Shown: one piece after another, positions 25,510-37,886 of the stretch
Layout of the letters: every line of letters starts with the position of its first letter
Position numbering within the stretch: position 1 is the first letter of the stretch
DNA from: Pseudomonas asplenii
Lineage (GTDB): Bacteria; Pseudomonadota; Gammaproteobacteria; Pseudomonadales; Pseudomonadaceae
DNA: 64,000 nucleotides
Assembly: GCF_001293465.1 (NCBI RefSeq)
Contig: NZ_JSYZ01000003.1
Location: 343,901 to 407,900, forward strand
Reading direction: 5' to 3'
The notes under the pieces: generated by a model
Told to the model about the DNA's origin: nothing
What the model saw: only the letters and a program-made list of their open reading frames with translations
The model's database searches: none
Program-made: the position numbers and the translations under genes

Positions 25510-26240
25510 GCCCGCCACCGTTGCCAGAGGATGCTCGGCAGGCGCAGCAGCATGCCGAAGAACAGCCGCGTGTGCATGCCGGAAATCAGCGCGTTGTCAT
25601 GGAACAGGCGGAAGTGCGACAGGCCGTCCTGCGGGTAGTGGACCCGGGTCGGCAACCAGCGCATCGGCTGGTTGCGCCAGGCCAGGCGCACGAGGATTTC
25701 CGGGTCGAAGTCCATGCGCTTGCCGATCCGCGCGCTGTCGATCAGGGCCAGCACCGGTGGCAGCGGGTAGACCCGGAAGCCGCACATGGAGTCGGGAATC
25801 TGCAGCGACAGGCTATTGATCCATACCCAGACGTGGGTCAGGTAGCGGGCATAGAGACGGCCCTTGGGTACGCTTTCGTCGTACTGCGGATAGCCGCAGA
25901 TCAGCGCTTCGGGATGGCTGCGGGACGTGTCGAGAAAGGTCGCGACATCCTGCAGGTCATGCTGACCGTCGGCGTCCACCTGCAGGGCATGGCTGAAGCC
26001 GCGCCGCGAAGCCTCGCGCAGGCCGGCCATCACCGCGCCGCCCTTGCCCTGGTTGATCGGCAGCTTGACCAGGAAGGTGTTCTCGCCCTCGGCCAGACGC
26101 TCCAGCACCGCGGCGCAGGCCGGGCTGCTGGCATCGTCCACCAGCACGCAGGGCAGGCCGGCGGCCAGCAGGGCCGCGACCACCGCCGGCACGGCCGTCT
26201 CGTGGTTGTACACCGGAATCACCGCACACGGCTTATGCAT
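25506..26240 (-). CDS. Family 2 glycosyltransferase of the APE cluster (ApeJ N-terminal equivalent)
   Basis: GT-A glycosyltransferase of 244 residues: PVYNHE (9-14), VDDASS (34-39), GKGGAVMAGL (65-74) and the metal-binding DADGQHD (89-95). The C-terminal hydrophobic stretch suggests membrane association. It may glycosylate the lipid carrier or the aryl polyene. The reading frame and length are complete, so the split from the acyltransferase is not a simple frameshift. It overlaps the ligase gene by 8 bases. Confidence 0.85.
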   Translation of the reverse strand: MHKPCAVIPVYNHETAVPAVVAALLAAGLPCVLVDDASSPACAAVLERLAEGENTFLVKLPINQGKGGAVMAGLREASRRGFSHALQVDADGQHDLQDVATFLDTSRSHPEALICGYPQYDESVPKGRLYARYLTHVWVWINSLSLQIPDSMCGFRVYPLPPVLALIDSARIGKRMDFDPEILVRLAWRNQPMRWLPTRVHYPQDGLSHFRLFHDNALISGMHTRLFFGMLLRLPSILWQRWRA

Positions 26241-27903
26241 GCGCCGTCTCCAGCACGATGCGCCCGCTGGAGCAGGCTGCCTCGCCGTTGCGGAAGGCGA
26301 AGTAGAGCTTGCCGCGTGCCTGGTCGAAGCGCAGGCTCAGCTCGATCTGGTCGCCCGGGCGTACCAGTTGCTGGAACTTCAGCACTTCCATGCCGGCGAA
26401 TTTCGCTGGCAGCTCAAGCCGTTCGCGACTCAGTTCCAGGGCCCAGTCCACCTGGACCACGCCGGGCAGTACCGGCGTAACCGGGAAGTGCCCGCTGAAG
26501 TAGGCCAGGTCCGGCGGAACGGCCAGTTGCAGCAGCCATTCGCCGTCGGTTTCGCTTTGCCCGAGCACTTCCGGCGATTTGGGCCGTGGCGCCTGCAACA
26601 GGGCCTGGACCTCGGCCTGCGGCAGCTTGCCCTGGGCGTTGAGCGGCATCTGCCGCAGCAACCGCCAGCGCCGTGGCAGTGCCAGGGCTTCACAGTGCTT
26701 GAGCAGGTGTTGGCGCAGGGCCTCGGTCAAGGCGCGCCGGCCCTGGTTGCGTAGGGTGTGCAGGCCCTTGGCGGAGAGCACCAGCAGGGCGCCGAGATAG
26801 GCGCGATTTTCCTGCACCACCCCCAGCCGCGCCTCGGCGACCCAGGGGTGTTCGAGCAGGGCCTGTTCGAGCATTGGCAGGGAGATGCGTTTTTCTTCCA
26901 GCTTGACGATGCGGTCGAGCCGGCCGAGCAGTTCGAAGCGGCCATCGGCCTCGAAGCGTGCCGCGTCCGCGGTCTGTTCGACATGACCAACCGGCAGGTA
27001 CGGCGAGGCGACCTGCAAGGCGCCATCGGCATCCTGGCTGAGGCGGACATCGGCGAACGGGCGCCACAGTCGATCGCCCTGGCGCCAGGCGATGCCGCCG
27101 GTTTCCGAACTGCCGAGGATTTCCGTCGGCCATTGCCCCAGGCGTTGCCGCAGGCTGTCGGCAGCCTCTTGCGGCAGTGCGCCGCCCGAAGAGAACACTC
27201 GGCGCACCGCGCTCAGCGCCGGCCAGTCGAGGTTGTCGCCCATGCGCTTGAGCAGCGCCGGGCTGGCAACCCAGGCGAACTGCGGGTGCTCGCGGCTGCT
27301 GCGTTGCAGGTCCTCGGGGAACGCCAGTTGCCGGCGCACGAAGGTGCGGCCGGCGCACAGTGGCCAGAGTACGCGGAACAGCAGGCCGTAAATGTGCTGG
27401 GCCGCGACGCTGCCGATGATGCAGGCCTGGCCGAGCTCGGCACCCCACAACTGCTCCAGGGCCAGCACTTCGTTGGCCAAATGGCGCAGGCTCTTTTCGA
27501 TGAGCTTGGGCTCGCCGCTGGAGCCGGAGGTGCACAGGCTCAGGCGGCACAGGTCGAGATCCAGCGCCGCCGACTCCAGTGGCTGGGCCTGCAGGTAGGC
27601 GAGGTCGGTGCTATCGATCAGCCACAGGTCGACCTGGGTTGCCCAGCGTTGGCGGGTCTGGTCCTGCAGGTCAGGCAACAGCAGCACGGCCACGCCGGCG
27701 CGCCAGGCACCGAACAGGGCGACAGCCAGTTCCCCGGCATCTTCCAGGTGCAGCGCCAGGCGTTGCACGTTCCGTTCGCGCAAGCCGGCGGCCAGGCGCA
27801 GGGCACGTTGGCTGAACTGGGCGTGGTCCAGCGGCGGATCGATTGTCACGGCACGTCCGGCGTGCATCCCGAGCAACAACTGCTCAAGGTTTATCCAATT
27901 CAT
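26233..27903 (-). CDS. apeH: Fusion of acyl-CoA/ACP ligase (ApeH) and hotdog dehydratase (ApeI)
   Basis: Two-domain protein of 556 residues. Residues 1-440 are an AMP-forming ligase with [15 protein letters not shown] (123-137), [11 protein letters not shown] (264-274), [15 protein letters not shown] (327-341) and the late Lys426 (NAQGKLPQ). Residues about 455-556 are a FabZ-like hotdog with [14 protein letters not shown] (His472) and Asp486. The first part would activate the aryl acid for loading on an ACP; the second would act with ApeP in dehydration. A fusion makes the usual apeH and apeI one gene. Start ATG 27903 overlaps the apeG stop (ATGA). Confidence 0.87.
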   Translation of the reverse strand: MNWINLEQLLLGMHAGRAVTIDPPLDHAQFSQRALRLAAGLRERNVQRLALHLEDAGELAVALFGAWRAGVAVLLLPDLQDQTRQRWATQVDLWLIDSTDLAYLQAQPLESAALDLDLCRLSLCTSGSSGEPKLIEKSLRHLANEVLALEQLWGAELGQACIIGSVAAQHIYGLLFRVLWPLCAGRTFVRRQLAFPEDLQRSSREHPQFAWVASPALLKRMGDNLDWPALSAVRRVFSSGGALPQEAADSLRQRLGQWPTEILGSSETGGIAWRQGDRLWRPFADVRLSQDADGALQVASPYLPVGHVEQTADAARFEADGRFELLGRLDRIVKLEEKRISLPMLEQALLEHPWVAEARLGVVQENRAYLGALLVLSAKGLHTLRNQGRRALTEALRQHLLKHCEALALPRRWRLLRQMPLNAQGKLPQAEVQALLQAPRPKSPEVLGQSETDGEWLLQLAVPPDLAYFSGHFPVTPVLPGVVQVDWALELSRERLELPAKFAGMEVLKFQQLVRPGDQIELSLRFDQARGKLYFAFRNGEAACSSGRIVLETAHA

Positions 27904-28445
27904 GCGCGGCCTCTTACGCGTTGTCGTATCAGCCATTCAATGGCAAACAGCAGACCCATCAGGCCATAGGCGATCAGGCCGTTGTACAACGTCCACCAGC
28001 TCAGCGGTGCCCAGAGGGTCAGGGCGGCGGCGAGCAGGCCGTTACAGAGAAAGAACAGGCTCCAGACCTGGGTTACCCGGCGGGTATAGCGGATTGCCAC
28101 TTCCGGCAGTTCCGGCTCGCTCAGGCGCGCCAGGCGTTCGGCCACCGGTGGGCCGAACTTCAGGCTCAGGCCGAACAGGCCGAGCATGAAGCCGCTGATC
28201 AGCACCGGGTACCAGCGCAGCAGCGACGGGCTGTTCAACAGTCCCAGCAAACCGCAGAAGGCGATGGCGCACAGCGCCATCCACAAGCCGCCGGGTTTGC
28301 GTTCGCCGGTCAGGGCACGGGCCAGCCACAGGCTGCCGAGCAACAGCCCGAACTGCCAGGGGGCGAAATGTTCCATGCCGAAATACACCGCGAAGGGGTA
28401 CAGCAGGCCCGCCAGCAGCAGGCCCAGGCCGATCAGTCGGCTCAT
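27900..28445 (-). CDS. apeG: Integral membrane protein of the APE cluster (ApeG, COG4648-like)
   Basis: Hydrophobic protein of 181 residues with about five or six membrane helices (LIGLGLLLAGLLYPFAVYFG at the start, TLYNGLIAYGLMGLLFAIEWLI at the end). It corresponds to the COG4648 membrane protein that sits between the ACP genes and the ligase in aryl polyene clusters. Molecular role unknown. ATGA overlaps on both sides. Confidence 0.83.
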   Translation of the reverse strand: MSRLIGLGLLLAGLLYPFAVYFGMEHFAPWQFGLLLGSLWLARALTGERKPGGLWMALCAIAFCGLLGLLNSPSLLRWYPVLISGFMLGLFGLSLKFGPPVAERLARLSEPELPEVAIRYTRRVTQVWSLFFLCNGLLAAALTLWAPLSWWTLYNGLIAYGLMGLLFAIEWLIRQRVRGRA

Positions 28446-28696
28446 GCGGCCGGCTGGACCAGCCGGAATACCGCCTCGACCACATCGTTGACGGTGCGCA
28501 CCGCCTTGAATTCCTCGGCGGCGATCTTCTTGCCGGTCTGGCGCTTGATGTGATCGATCAGGTCCACGGCGTCGATGCTGTCGATTTCCAGGTCCTGGTA
28601 CAGGTTGCTGTCCAGGGTGACGCGCTCGGGTTCGAGTTCGAACAGTTCGACCAGGGCATCGCGCAGGGTATTGAAGATGTCTTCACGGGTTTGCAT
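28442..28696 (-). CDS. apeF: Acyl carrier protein 2 of the APE cluster (ApeF)
   Basis: ACP of 84 residues with the 4'-phosphopantetheine attachment serine in EIDSIDAVDL (Ser40). It would carry the growing polyene, or the starter. It is the second of two adjacent ACPs, with 9 bases to the first. The two share the fold but differ in sequence, suggesting separate tasks, as in characterised aryl polyene systems with two ACPs. Confidence 0.92.
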   Translation of the reverse strand: MQTREDIFNTLRDALVELFELEPERVTLDSNLYQDLEIDSIDAVDLIDHIKRQTGKKIAAEEFKAVRTVNDVVEAVFRLVQPAA

Positions 28697-28705
28697 GGTG
28701 GTGTC

Positions 28706-28978
28706 TCACGCTGCCTGTTTTGCCGTGACGAAAGCCGCAAGGCTGGCCACGCTGGAAAAATGGTCACGGGTGTCCTTGGCGTCGGCGTCGATCTTGATGC
28801 CGTAGCGTTTCTGGATGGCCAGGCCGAGTTCGAGGGCGTCCACCGAGTCCAGGCCCAGGCCTTCGCCGAACAGCGTCTGCTCGTTGCCGATGTCCTGGGC
28901 GCTGATGTCTTCGAGGCCGAGGGCTTCGATGATCAGCTCCTTGATTTCAAGGTGCAGGGCGCTTGTTGGATCGCTCAT
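28706..28978 (-). CDS. apeE: Acyl carrier protein 1 of the APE cluster (ApeE)
   Basis: ACP of 90 residues with the phosphopantetheine serine in GLDSVDALEL (Ser45). The start overlaps the end of apeD by 32 bases and has AAGGAG upstream. It lies between the acyltransferase and the second ACP, matching the order D-E-F of aryl polyene clusters. Confidence 0.92.
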   Translation of the reverse strand: MSDPTSALHLEIKELIIEALGLEDISAQDIGNEQTLFGEGLGLDSVDALELGLAIQKRYGIKIDADAKDTRDHFSSVASLAAFVTAKQAA

Positions 28979-29744
28979 CTGTGGCGAGCTCCTTAATGAA
29001 GTAATGATGCAGAAAATCGTTGAGCTTGCGCGAAGCCTGGGGCGCGGGGCCCTGGCTGGCGAAGGTCTGTGGGTCTATATCGGCCCCGACACGAAAACTG
29101 AAGTGCACCCGGCGGTGCGGGATGCGATACCAGGGTTCGGCCTTGGTCAGGGTGGTGGGGCTGACCTCGATCACCACAGGGGTGATGATTCTCGCACCGC
29201 GCAGGGCGATTGCGGCGGCGCCGCGATGAAAGGCCGGTGCCGTGCCGGGCGAGGTCCGGGTGCCTTCGGGGAAGATGATCAGGGTCTGGCCACCCTGCAG
29301 GGCACCGACGGCGGTATCGAGCATCTCCATGCTGCCGTCGTTGCTGATGTATTCGGTGGAGCGCACCGGCCCGCGGGTGAACGGGTTTTGCCAGAGGCTC
29401 TGCTTGACCACGCAGTTGGCGTTGCGCACCAGGCCGATGAGGAACACCACGTCGATCAGCGACGGGTGGTTGGCGATGATCATCTGGCCGGGACGCCCGA
29501 GCCGATCCGCGCCTTCGACCTCATAGGTCAGCACACCGCTGCGGGCCATGAAGCGGATGAACAGCCAGAACAGCCGGCTCACCGTGCGTCTGGCCCGCTC
29601 GCGCTGGCGTTGCGCGTCGCCGGGCAGGCAGGCGAGCAGGGGGAAGATCACCAGGCGCAGGCACAGGCCGCCCAGGCCGAACAGGGCAAAGCTGATGGCG
29701 GTGGCCAGCAGGCGCCAGTAATAGGCGTCGCGGGGCCTGGTCAT
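28947..29744 (-). CDS. apeD: 1-acyl-glycerol-3-phosphate-type acyltransferase of the APE cluster (ApeD)
   Basis: PlsC-family acyltransferase of 265 residues with the HX4D motif HPSLID (His93, Asp98) and FPEGTR (158-163), after an N-terminal membrane helix (about 12-40). It may link the polyene acid to the lipid anchor. The frame is open upstream, but ATG at 29744 overlaps the apeC stop as ATGA, like most junctions here, and gives a normal N-terminus. Confidence 0.87.
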   Translation of the reverse strand: MTRPRDAYYWRLLATAISFALFGLGGLCLRLVIFPLLACLPGDAQRQRERARRTVSRLFWLFIRFMARSGVLTYEVEGADRLGRPGQMIIANHPSLIDVVFLIGLVRNANCVVKQSLWQNPFTRGPVRSTEYISNDGSMEMLDTAVGALQGGQTLIIFPEGTRTSPGTAPAFHRGAAAIALRGARIITPVVIEVSPTTLTKAEPWYRIPHRRVHFSFRVGADIDPQTFASQGPAPQASRKLNDFLHHYFIKELATDERSNKRPAP

Positions 29745-30460
29745 GCTCGGCGTTGCCAGTTCCATGCACGGGTCTTCCATGTGTGTTGGCAAGCGGTTTG
29801 CGATCCGAGCAGGGTTCGTACCAGGTTCAGCGCATGGGGCCATTCGGCGCGGGTGCCCTGGTCTTCGCAGCGCCCGAGGGACAACTGCCAGTCATCGCCC
29901 GGTGTCAGCAGCAGGCCGACGGCATAGGGGAACGGCACGTCGTCGATCCAGCGGCTGTAGGCCTCGGGCGGCTGTTCCTCGGTGATCACCAGCAGCACCG
30001 CCGGCGCGCCCTCGGCGAGCAGCGCCGCGGCTTCCAGCATGCCGTGCTCGAGACCGTCGCCATTGGCGGCCAGGGCGGTCATTTCGCTGGTTTCACCGCG
30101 CATGATCGACCACAGGCCGATAATGGCGTTATGCACCGAGAGGCTGAACTGGGTGGGCGAGAGCGGCTGGTCGGCGGCCAGGTCGCTGAGGATTTCCAGC
30201 GTGCGCGGGGTTTCGCCGTGGCGGGAAATGAATACCAGGGGCAGTGCCTCATGGCCCTCGGCCAGTGGCCAGCCGACGCTGAACGCCATGCGTGCCAGGC
30301 GGCTGAGACGACGGCGCTGCATGGCCGGCAGGAACGACACATCGGGAGCCGCATCGCTCGCGGCTGGCACCGTAGGCTGGCGGCTCCAGGCCTGCCAGTC
30401 GGACACGCTTTCGAGGCTCGGGGCCCAGGCGCGCCATTGAGCGATATTGAAGTTGATCAC
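29741..30460 (-). CDS. apeC: Ketosynthase-like chain-length factor of the APE cluster (ApeC)
   Basis: Protein of 239 residues of the short Ketoacyl-synt_2 type. It has the SLSVHNAIIGLWSIMRGE segment but lacks the Cys-His-His triad of true ketosynthases, so it is probably the partner that sets chain length for ApeO. It begins with GTG at 30460 and a modest GGAAG 7 bases upstream, and is the first gene of the APE unit. Its promoter must lie in the following 360-base gap. Confidence 0.83.
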   Translation of the reverse strand: MINFNIAQWRAWAPSLESVSDWQAWSRQPTVPAASDAAPDVSFLPAMQRRRLSRLARMAFSVGWPLAEGHEALPLVFISRHGETPRTLEILSDLAADQPLSPTQFSLSVHNAIIGLWSIMRGETSEMTALAANGDGLEHGMLEAAALLAEGAPAVLLVITEEQPPEAYSRWIDDVPFPYAVGLLLTPGDDWQLSLGRCEDQGTRAEWPHALNLVRTLLGSQTACQHTWKTRAWNWQRRA

Positions 30461-30824
30461 TGAGTGTCTTCCCGCCCCTGCGGGCTTCCTTGAAACGCTG
30501 CGGCTGGATGCTTGGAGCGATACCCACCTTGGCGTGGCGCTGTGGCCGAGTGGCGCGCATTATCCCGGTGTGGCGGGCTTGTAGCAAACAATTGGCTACA
30601 TTTTGCACGATAAAATTTACAGACGGACAACCGAATAGATGTCATATGGCTATTATTCATGTTTTCGGTGAGACATCTGTCGGCCGTTTCCTTCGATTGA
30701 ATGGAATCTTTCGGAGTTCGCCGAGTTATCGGTTATCGCGAGGGGGTTCTTGTCTCCTCAAGGTGGCGAAGCGACAGCCAAGCCCTCTACACTCGGTCAT
30801 TCATTGATACACGGAGGTCTTGTC
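30461..30824. promoter_or_regulatory. Divergent promoter region apeC / parA-like
   Basis: This 364-base gap carries the promoters of the APE operon (minus strand) and the ParA-like gene (plus strand). It is AT-richer than its surroundings from about 30585 to 30720. Visible symmetry: TGTAGC-N9-GCTACA (30580-30600), AGATGTC-N28-GACATCT (30637-30678) and a tandem GTTATCG pair near 30726-30739. No convincing sigma-70 boxes were fixed. Short open frames here are not supported as genes. Confidence 0.5.
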
Positions 30825-31601
30825 ATGCGGCGTGTGGTGTTCAATCAGAAAGGTGGGGTCGGCAAGTCGAGCATTGCCTGCAACCTGGCGGCGGTCAGTG
30901 CCAGCGAAGGTTATCGGACCCTGTTGGTGGACCTCGATGCCCAGGCCAACTCCACGCAGTACCTGACCGGCCTGACCGGTGAGGACATTCCCATGGGGAT
31001 CGCCGACTTCTTCAAGCAGACCCTGTCGTCCGGGCCGTTCTCGAAGAAGAACCAGGTGGATATCTACGAGACGCCGTTCGACAACCTGCATGTGATCACC
31101 GCCACCCCCGAACTGGCCGACCTGCAGCCCAAGCTCGAGGCCAAGCACAAGATCAACAAGCTGCGCAAACTCCTGGAGGAATTGGCCGAGGACTACGATC
31201 GCATCTACCTGGATACTCCGCCGGCACTGAATTTCTATGCGGTTTCAGCGTTGATCGCCGCTGATCGCGTATTGATTCCCTTCGACTGCGACAGTTTCTC
31301 GCGCCAGGCGCTGTACGGCCTGCTGGCGGAGATCGAAGAGTTGAAGGATGACCACAACGAGGACCTGCAGGTCGAGGGCATCGTGGTCAACCAGTTCCAG
31401 GCCAGGGCCAGCCTGCCGCAGCAGATGCTCGACGGCCTGATCGCCGACGGGTTGCCGGTGCTACCGGTGTACCTCGGCAGTTCGGTGAAGATGCGCGAGT
31501 CCCATGAGGCCAGTAAACCGCTGATTCACTTCGACCCGCGACACAAGCTGACCCAGCAGTTCGTCGAACTGCACAACCTGCTGGAAGAGAAGGCCCAGTA
31601 A
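30825..31601 (+). CDS. ParA-family ATPase, lone
   Basis: Protein of 258 residues with the deviant Walker A KGGVGKSS (9-16), [10 protein letters not shown] and [11 protein letters not shown], as in ParA/MinD partition ATPases. ATG at 30825 follows GGAGG by 8 bases; the upstream in-frame GTG is not needed. No parB or parS-like element is adjacent, so it is unlikely to be a plasmid partition locus; similar single ParA genes occur in this chromosomal region of pseudomonads. Role unknown, possibly positioning of a complex. Confidence 0.88.
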   Translation: MRRVVFNQKGGVGKSSIACNLAAVSASEGYRTLLVDLDAQANSTQYLTGLTGEDIPMGIADFFKQTLSSGPFSKKNQVDIYETPFDNLHVITATPELADLQPKLEAKHKINKLRKLLEELAEDYDRIYLDTPPALNFYAVSALIAADRVLIPFDCDSFSRQALYGLLAEIEELKDDHNEDLQVEGIVVNQFQARASLPQQMLDGLIADGLPVLPVYLGSSVKMRESHEASKPLIHFDPRHKLTQQFVELHNLLEEKAQ

Positions 31602-31606
31602 GGCCA

Positions 31607-32047
31607 CTAGGCCGCGATGCCCTGGCTGCGCAGCCAGGCCAGCAGTTGCGGCAACGGAAACGCTCCGCTCTGCCGCGCGACTTCCTGGCCATTCCTGAAC
31701 AGGATCAGGCTGGGAATCGAGCGGATGCCCAGTTGGGCCGACAGTTGCGGGTTGGCCTCGCTGTCGAGCTTGGCCAGGCGGCACTTGCCGGCCAGCTGGC
31801 TGGCTGCCTGTTCGAACACCGGCGCAAACGACTTGCACGGCCCGCACCAATCCGCCCAGACATCCAGCAGCAACGGCAGGTCGCCCTTGACCTGGCTGGC
31901 GTAGGCGCCCTGGTTCAGGTCGAAAGGCTTGTTCAGCAGCACCTCGCCCTTGCAGCGCCCGCATTTCGGCTGGTCGCCGAGGCGTTCGGCAGGCAGGCGG
32001 TTTAGGCCGTTGCAGTGGGGGCAGGGGATCATCAGGGGGTCGGACAT
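31607..32047 (-). CDS. trxC: Thioredoxin 2 (TrxC)
   Basis: Cytoplasmic thioredoxin of 146 residues with the N-terminal zinc ribbon of thioredoxin 2 (Cys9, Cys12, Cys29, Cys32) and the active site WCGPC (Cys68, Cys71). It reduces protein disulfides, especially in oxidative stress. Of three in-frame starts, ATG at 32047 gives the family N-terminus and has GGAG 9 bases upstream. It is convergent with the ParA-like gene, with 5 bases between stops. Confidence 0.93.
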   Translation of the reverse strand: MSDPLMIPCPHCNGLNRLPAERLGDQPKCGRCKGEVLLNKPFDLNQGAYASQVKGDLPLLLDVWADWCGPCKSFAPVFEQAASQLAGKCRLAKLDSEANPQLSAQLGIRSIPSLILFRNGQEVARQSGAFPLPQLLAWLRSQGIAA

Positions 32048-32206
32048 GGGCATGGGCTCCGCAGGATTGGCCATTGTTCCTATCTGGAGGCTGGAGCGCG
32101 CTTTATCAAGGCGCTGCGCCGGTGTCGCATACCCTCACACTTTCACTCGCGGGGTCTTTGGTTGAGCGCCTAGCCTGAAGGTGTATGCCATCGGTCAGAT
32201 TATTTC

Positions 32207-32261
32207 ATAGCAAATTGCGATAGTTTGATGCGGCGGCTAGTCTCTATAGCAAGATGCGATA
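32207..32261. promoter_or_regulatory. Pair of operator-like repeats upstream of higB
   Basis: Two 16-base repeats, ATAGCAAATTGCGATA (32207-32222) and ATAGCAAGATGCGATA (32246-32261), agree at 14 positions and are 39 bases apart. Each has a palindromic GCAA..TTGC-like core. The second ends 10 bases before the higB ATG. They are good candidates for HigA or HigBA binding sites. Confidence 0.5.
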
Positions 32262-32271
32262 AGGATGTTGC

Positions 32272-32565
32272 ATGCGGGTGATTACCGAGAAGCGGATTCG
32301 CGAGGCCAGGGCGAAATGGCCTGAGGCTGCCAGTGCGCTGGATGCCTGGTGCAGGCGGATCAAAGGGAGCAGTCCTGGAAATTTTTCAGCGCTCAAGGCG
32401 ATATTTCCGGCGACAGACAAGGTCGGCAGGCTGCATGTGTTTGATATCGGTGGGAACAAGCTGCGGCTGATCGCGGGTGTGCATCACGGTGCCCAGCAGT
32501 TGTACATCAAGCAGGTGCTGGACCACCGCGACTATGACAAGGGTAAATGGAAGGAGACGTGTTGA
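32272..32565 (+). CDS. higB: HigB-type mRNA interferase toxin
   Basis: Toxin of 97 residues. ARAKWPEAASALDAWCRRIKGSSPGNFSALKAIFPATDKVGR followed by VFDIGGNKLRLIAGVHH and YIKQVLDHRDYDKGKWKE is the pattern of the COG4680 HigB family, ribosome-associated mRNA interferases. It is directly upstream of higA with a one-base TGATG overlap. The region has lower GC than the neighbours. Confidence 0.92.
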   Translation: MRVITEKRIREARAKWPEAASALDAWCRRIKGSSPGNFSALKAIFPATDKVGRLHVFDIGGNKLRLIAGVHHGAQQLYIKQVLDHRDYDKGKWKETC

Positions 32566-32966
32566 TGAACGCTGCCGTCAAGCAGGCATCCGAGCACTGG
32601 CCGTTTGTGGAACCACTGCTGCGCAAACCAAAAAACGAGGCCGATTACGATGCTCTTGTCGAGGCTCTCGACGAGCTGCTGGGCATCGTGGGTGAAGACG
32701 AATCGAATCCGCTCATGAGTCTGGTGAGCATCATCAGTGATTACATCGAGGCTTATGACAAGGAACACTGGCCCATGCCGCTGGCCAGCGGGGCCGATGT
32801 GCTGCGGGAGATGATGCGCGAGCATGGCCTGAAGCAGAGCGATTTGCCCGGGGTGGGGCCGCAATCGGTGGTCTCCGAGATCCTCAGCGGCAAGCGCCAG
32901 CTCAACCTGCGCCAGATTCGCTGGCTGGCCGAGCGCTTTGGGGTACGGGAGCAGATCTTTATCTGA
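32565..32966 (+). CDS. higA: HigA-type antitoxin
   Basis: Antitoxin of 133 residues. The N-terminal acidic helical part (DYDALVEALDELLGIVGEDE) is followed by a Xre-type helix-turn-helix (LKQSDLPGVGPQSVVSEILSGKRQLNLRQIRWLAERFGV). ATG at 32565 has GGAG 8 bases upstream; the GTG at 32547 is inside higB. It is expected to block HigB and repress the operon through the two repeats upstream. Confidence 0.9.
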   Translation: MNAAVKQASEHWPFVEPLLRKPKNEADYDALVEALDELLGIVGEDESNPLMSLVSIISDYIEAYDKEHWPMPLASGADVLREMMREHGLKQSDLPGVGPQSVVSEILSGKRQLNLRQIRWLAERFGVREQIFI

Positions 32967-32988
32967 GCCAGCCGTATGGCCTCGTGCT

Positions 32989-34491
<1,503 letters not shown>

Positions 34492-34505
34492 TTAGCCGGC
34501 TTGCG

Positions 34506-37847
<3,342 letters not shown>

Positions 37848-37886
37848 AGGTACCGATCGAGCCAGGTAAGTCGGGAAGTGGGCAGT

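Noticed and set aside
24571..26240. Possible frameshift splitting a glycosyltransferase-acyltransferase fusion
   Set aside because: Both genes are full length, with their own start and stop and an ATGA overlap, like most junctions of this unit.
30490..30807. Short plus-strand frame in the apeC-parA gap
   Set aside because: No ribosome-binding site or family, and Trp/Arg/Cys-rich composition; better explained as promoter region.
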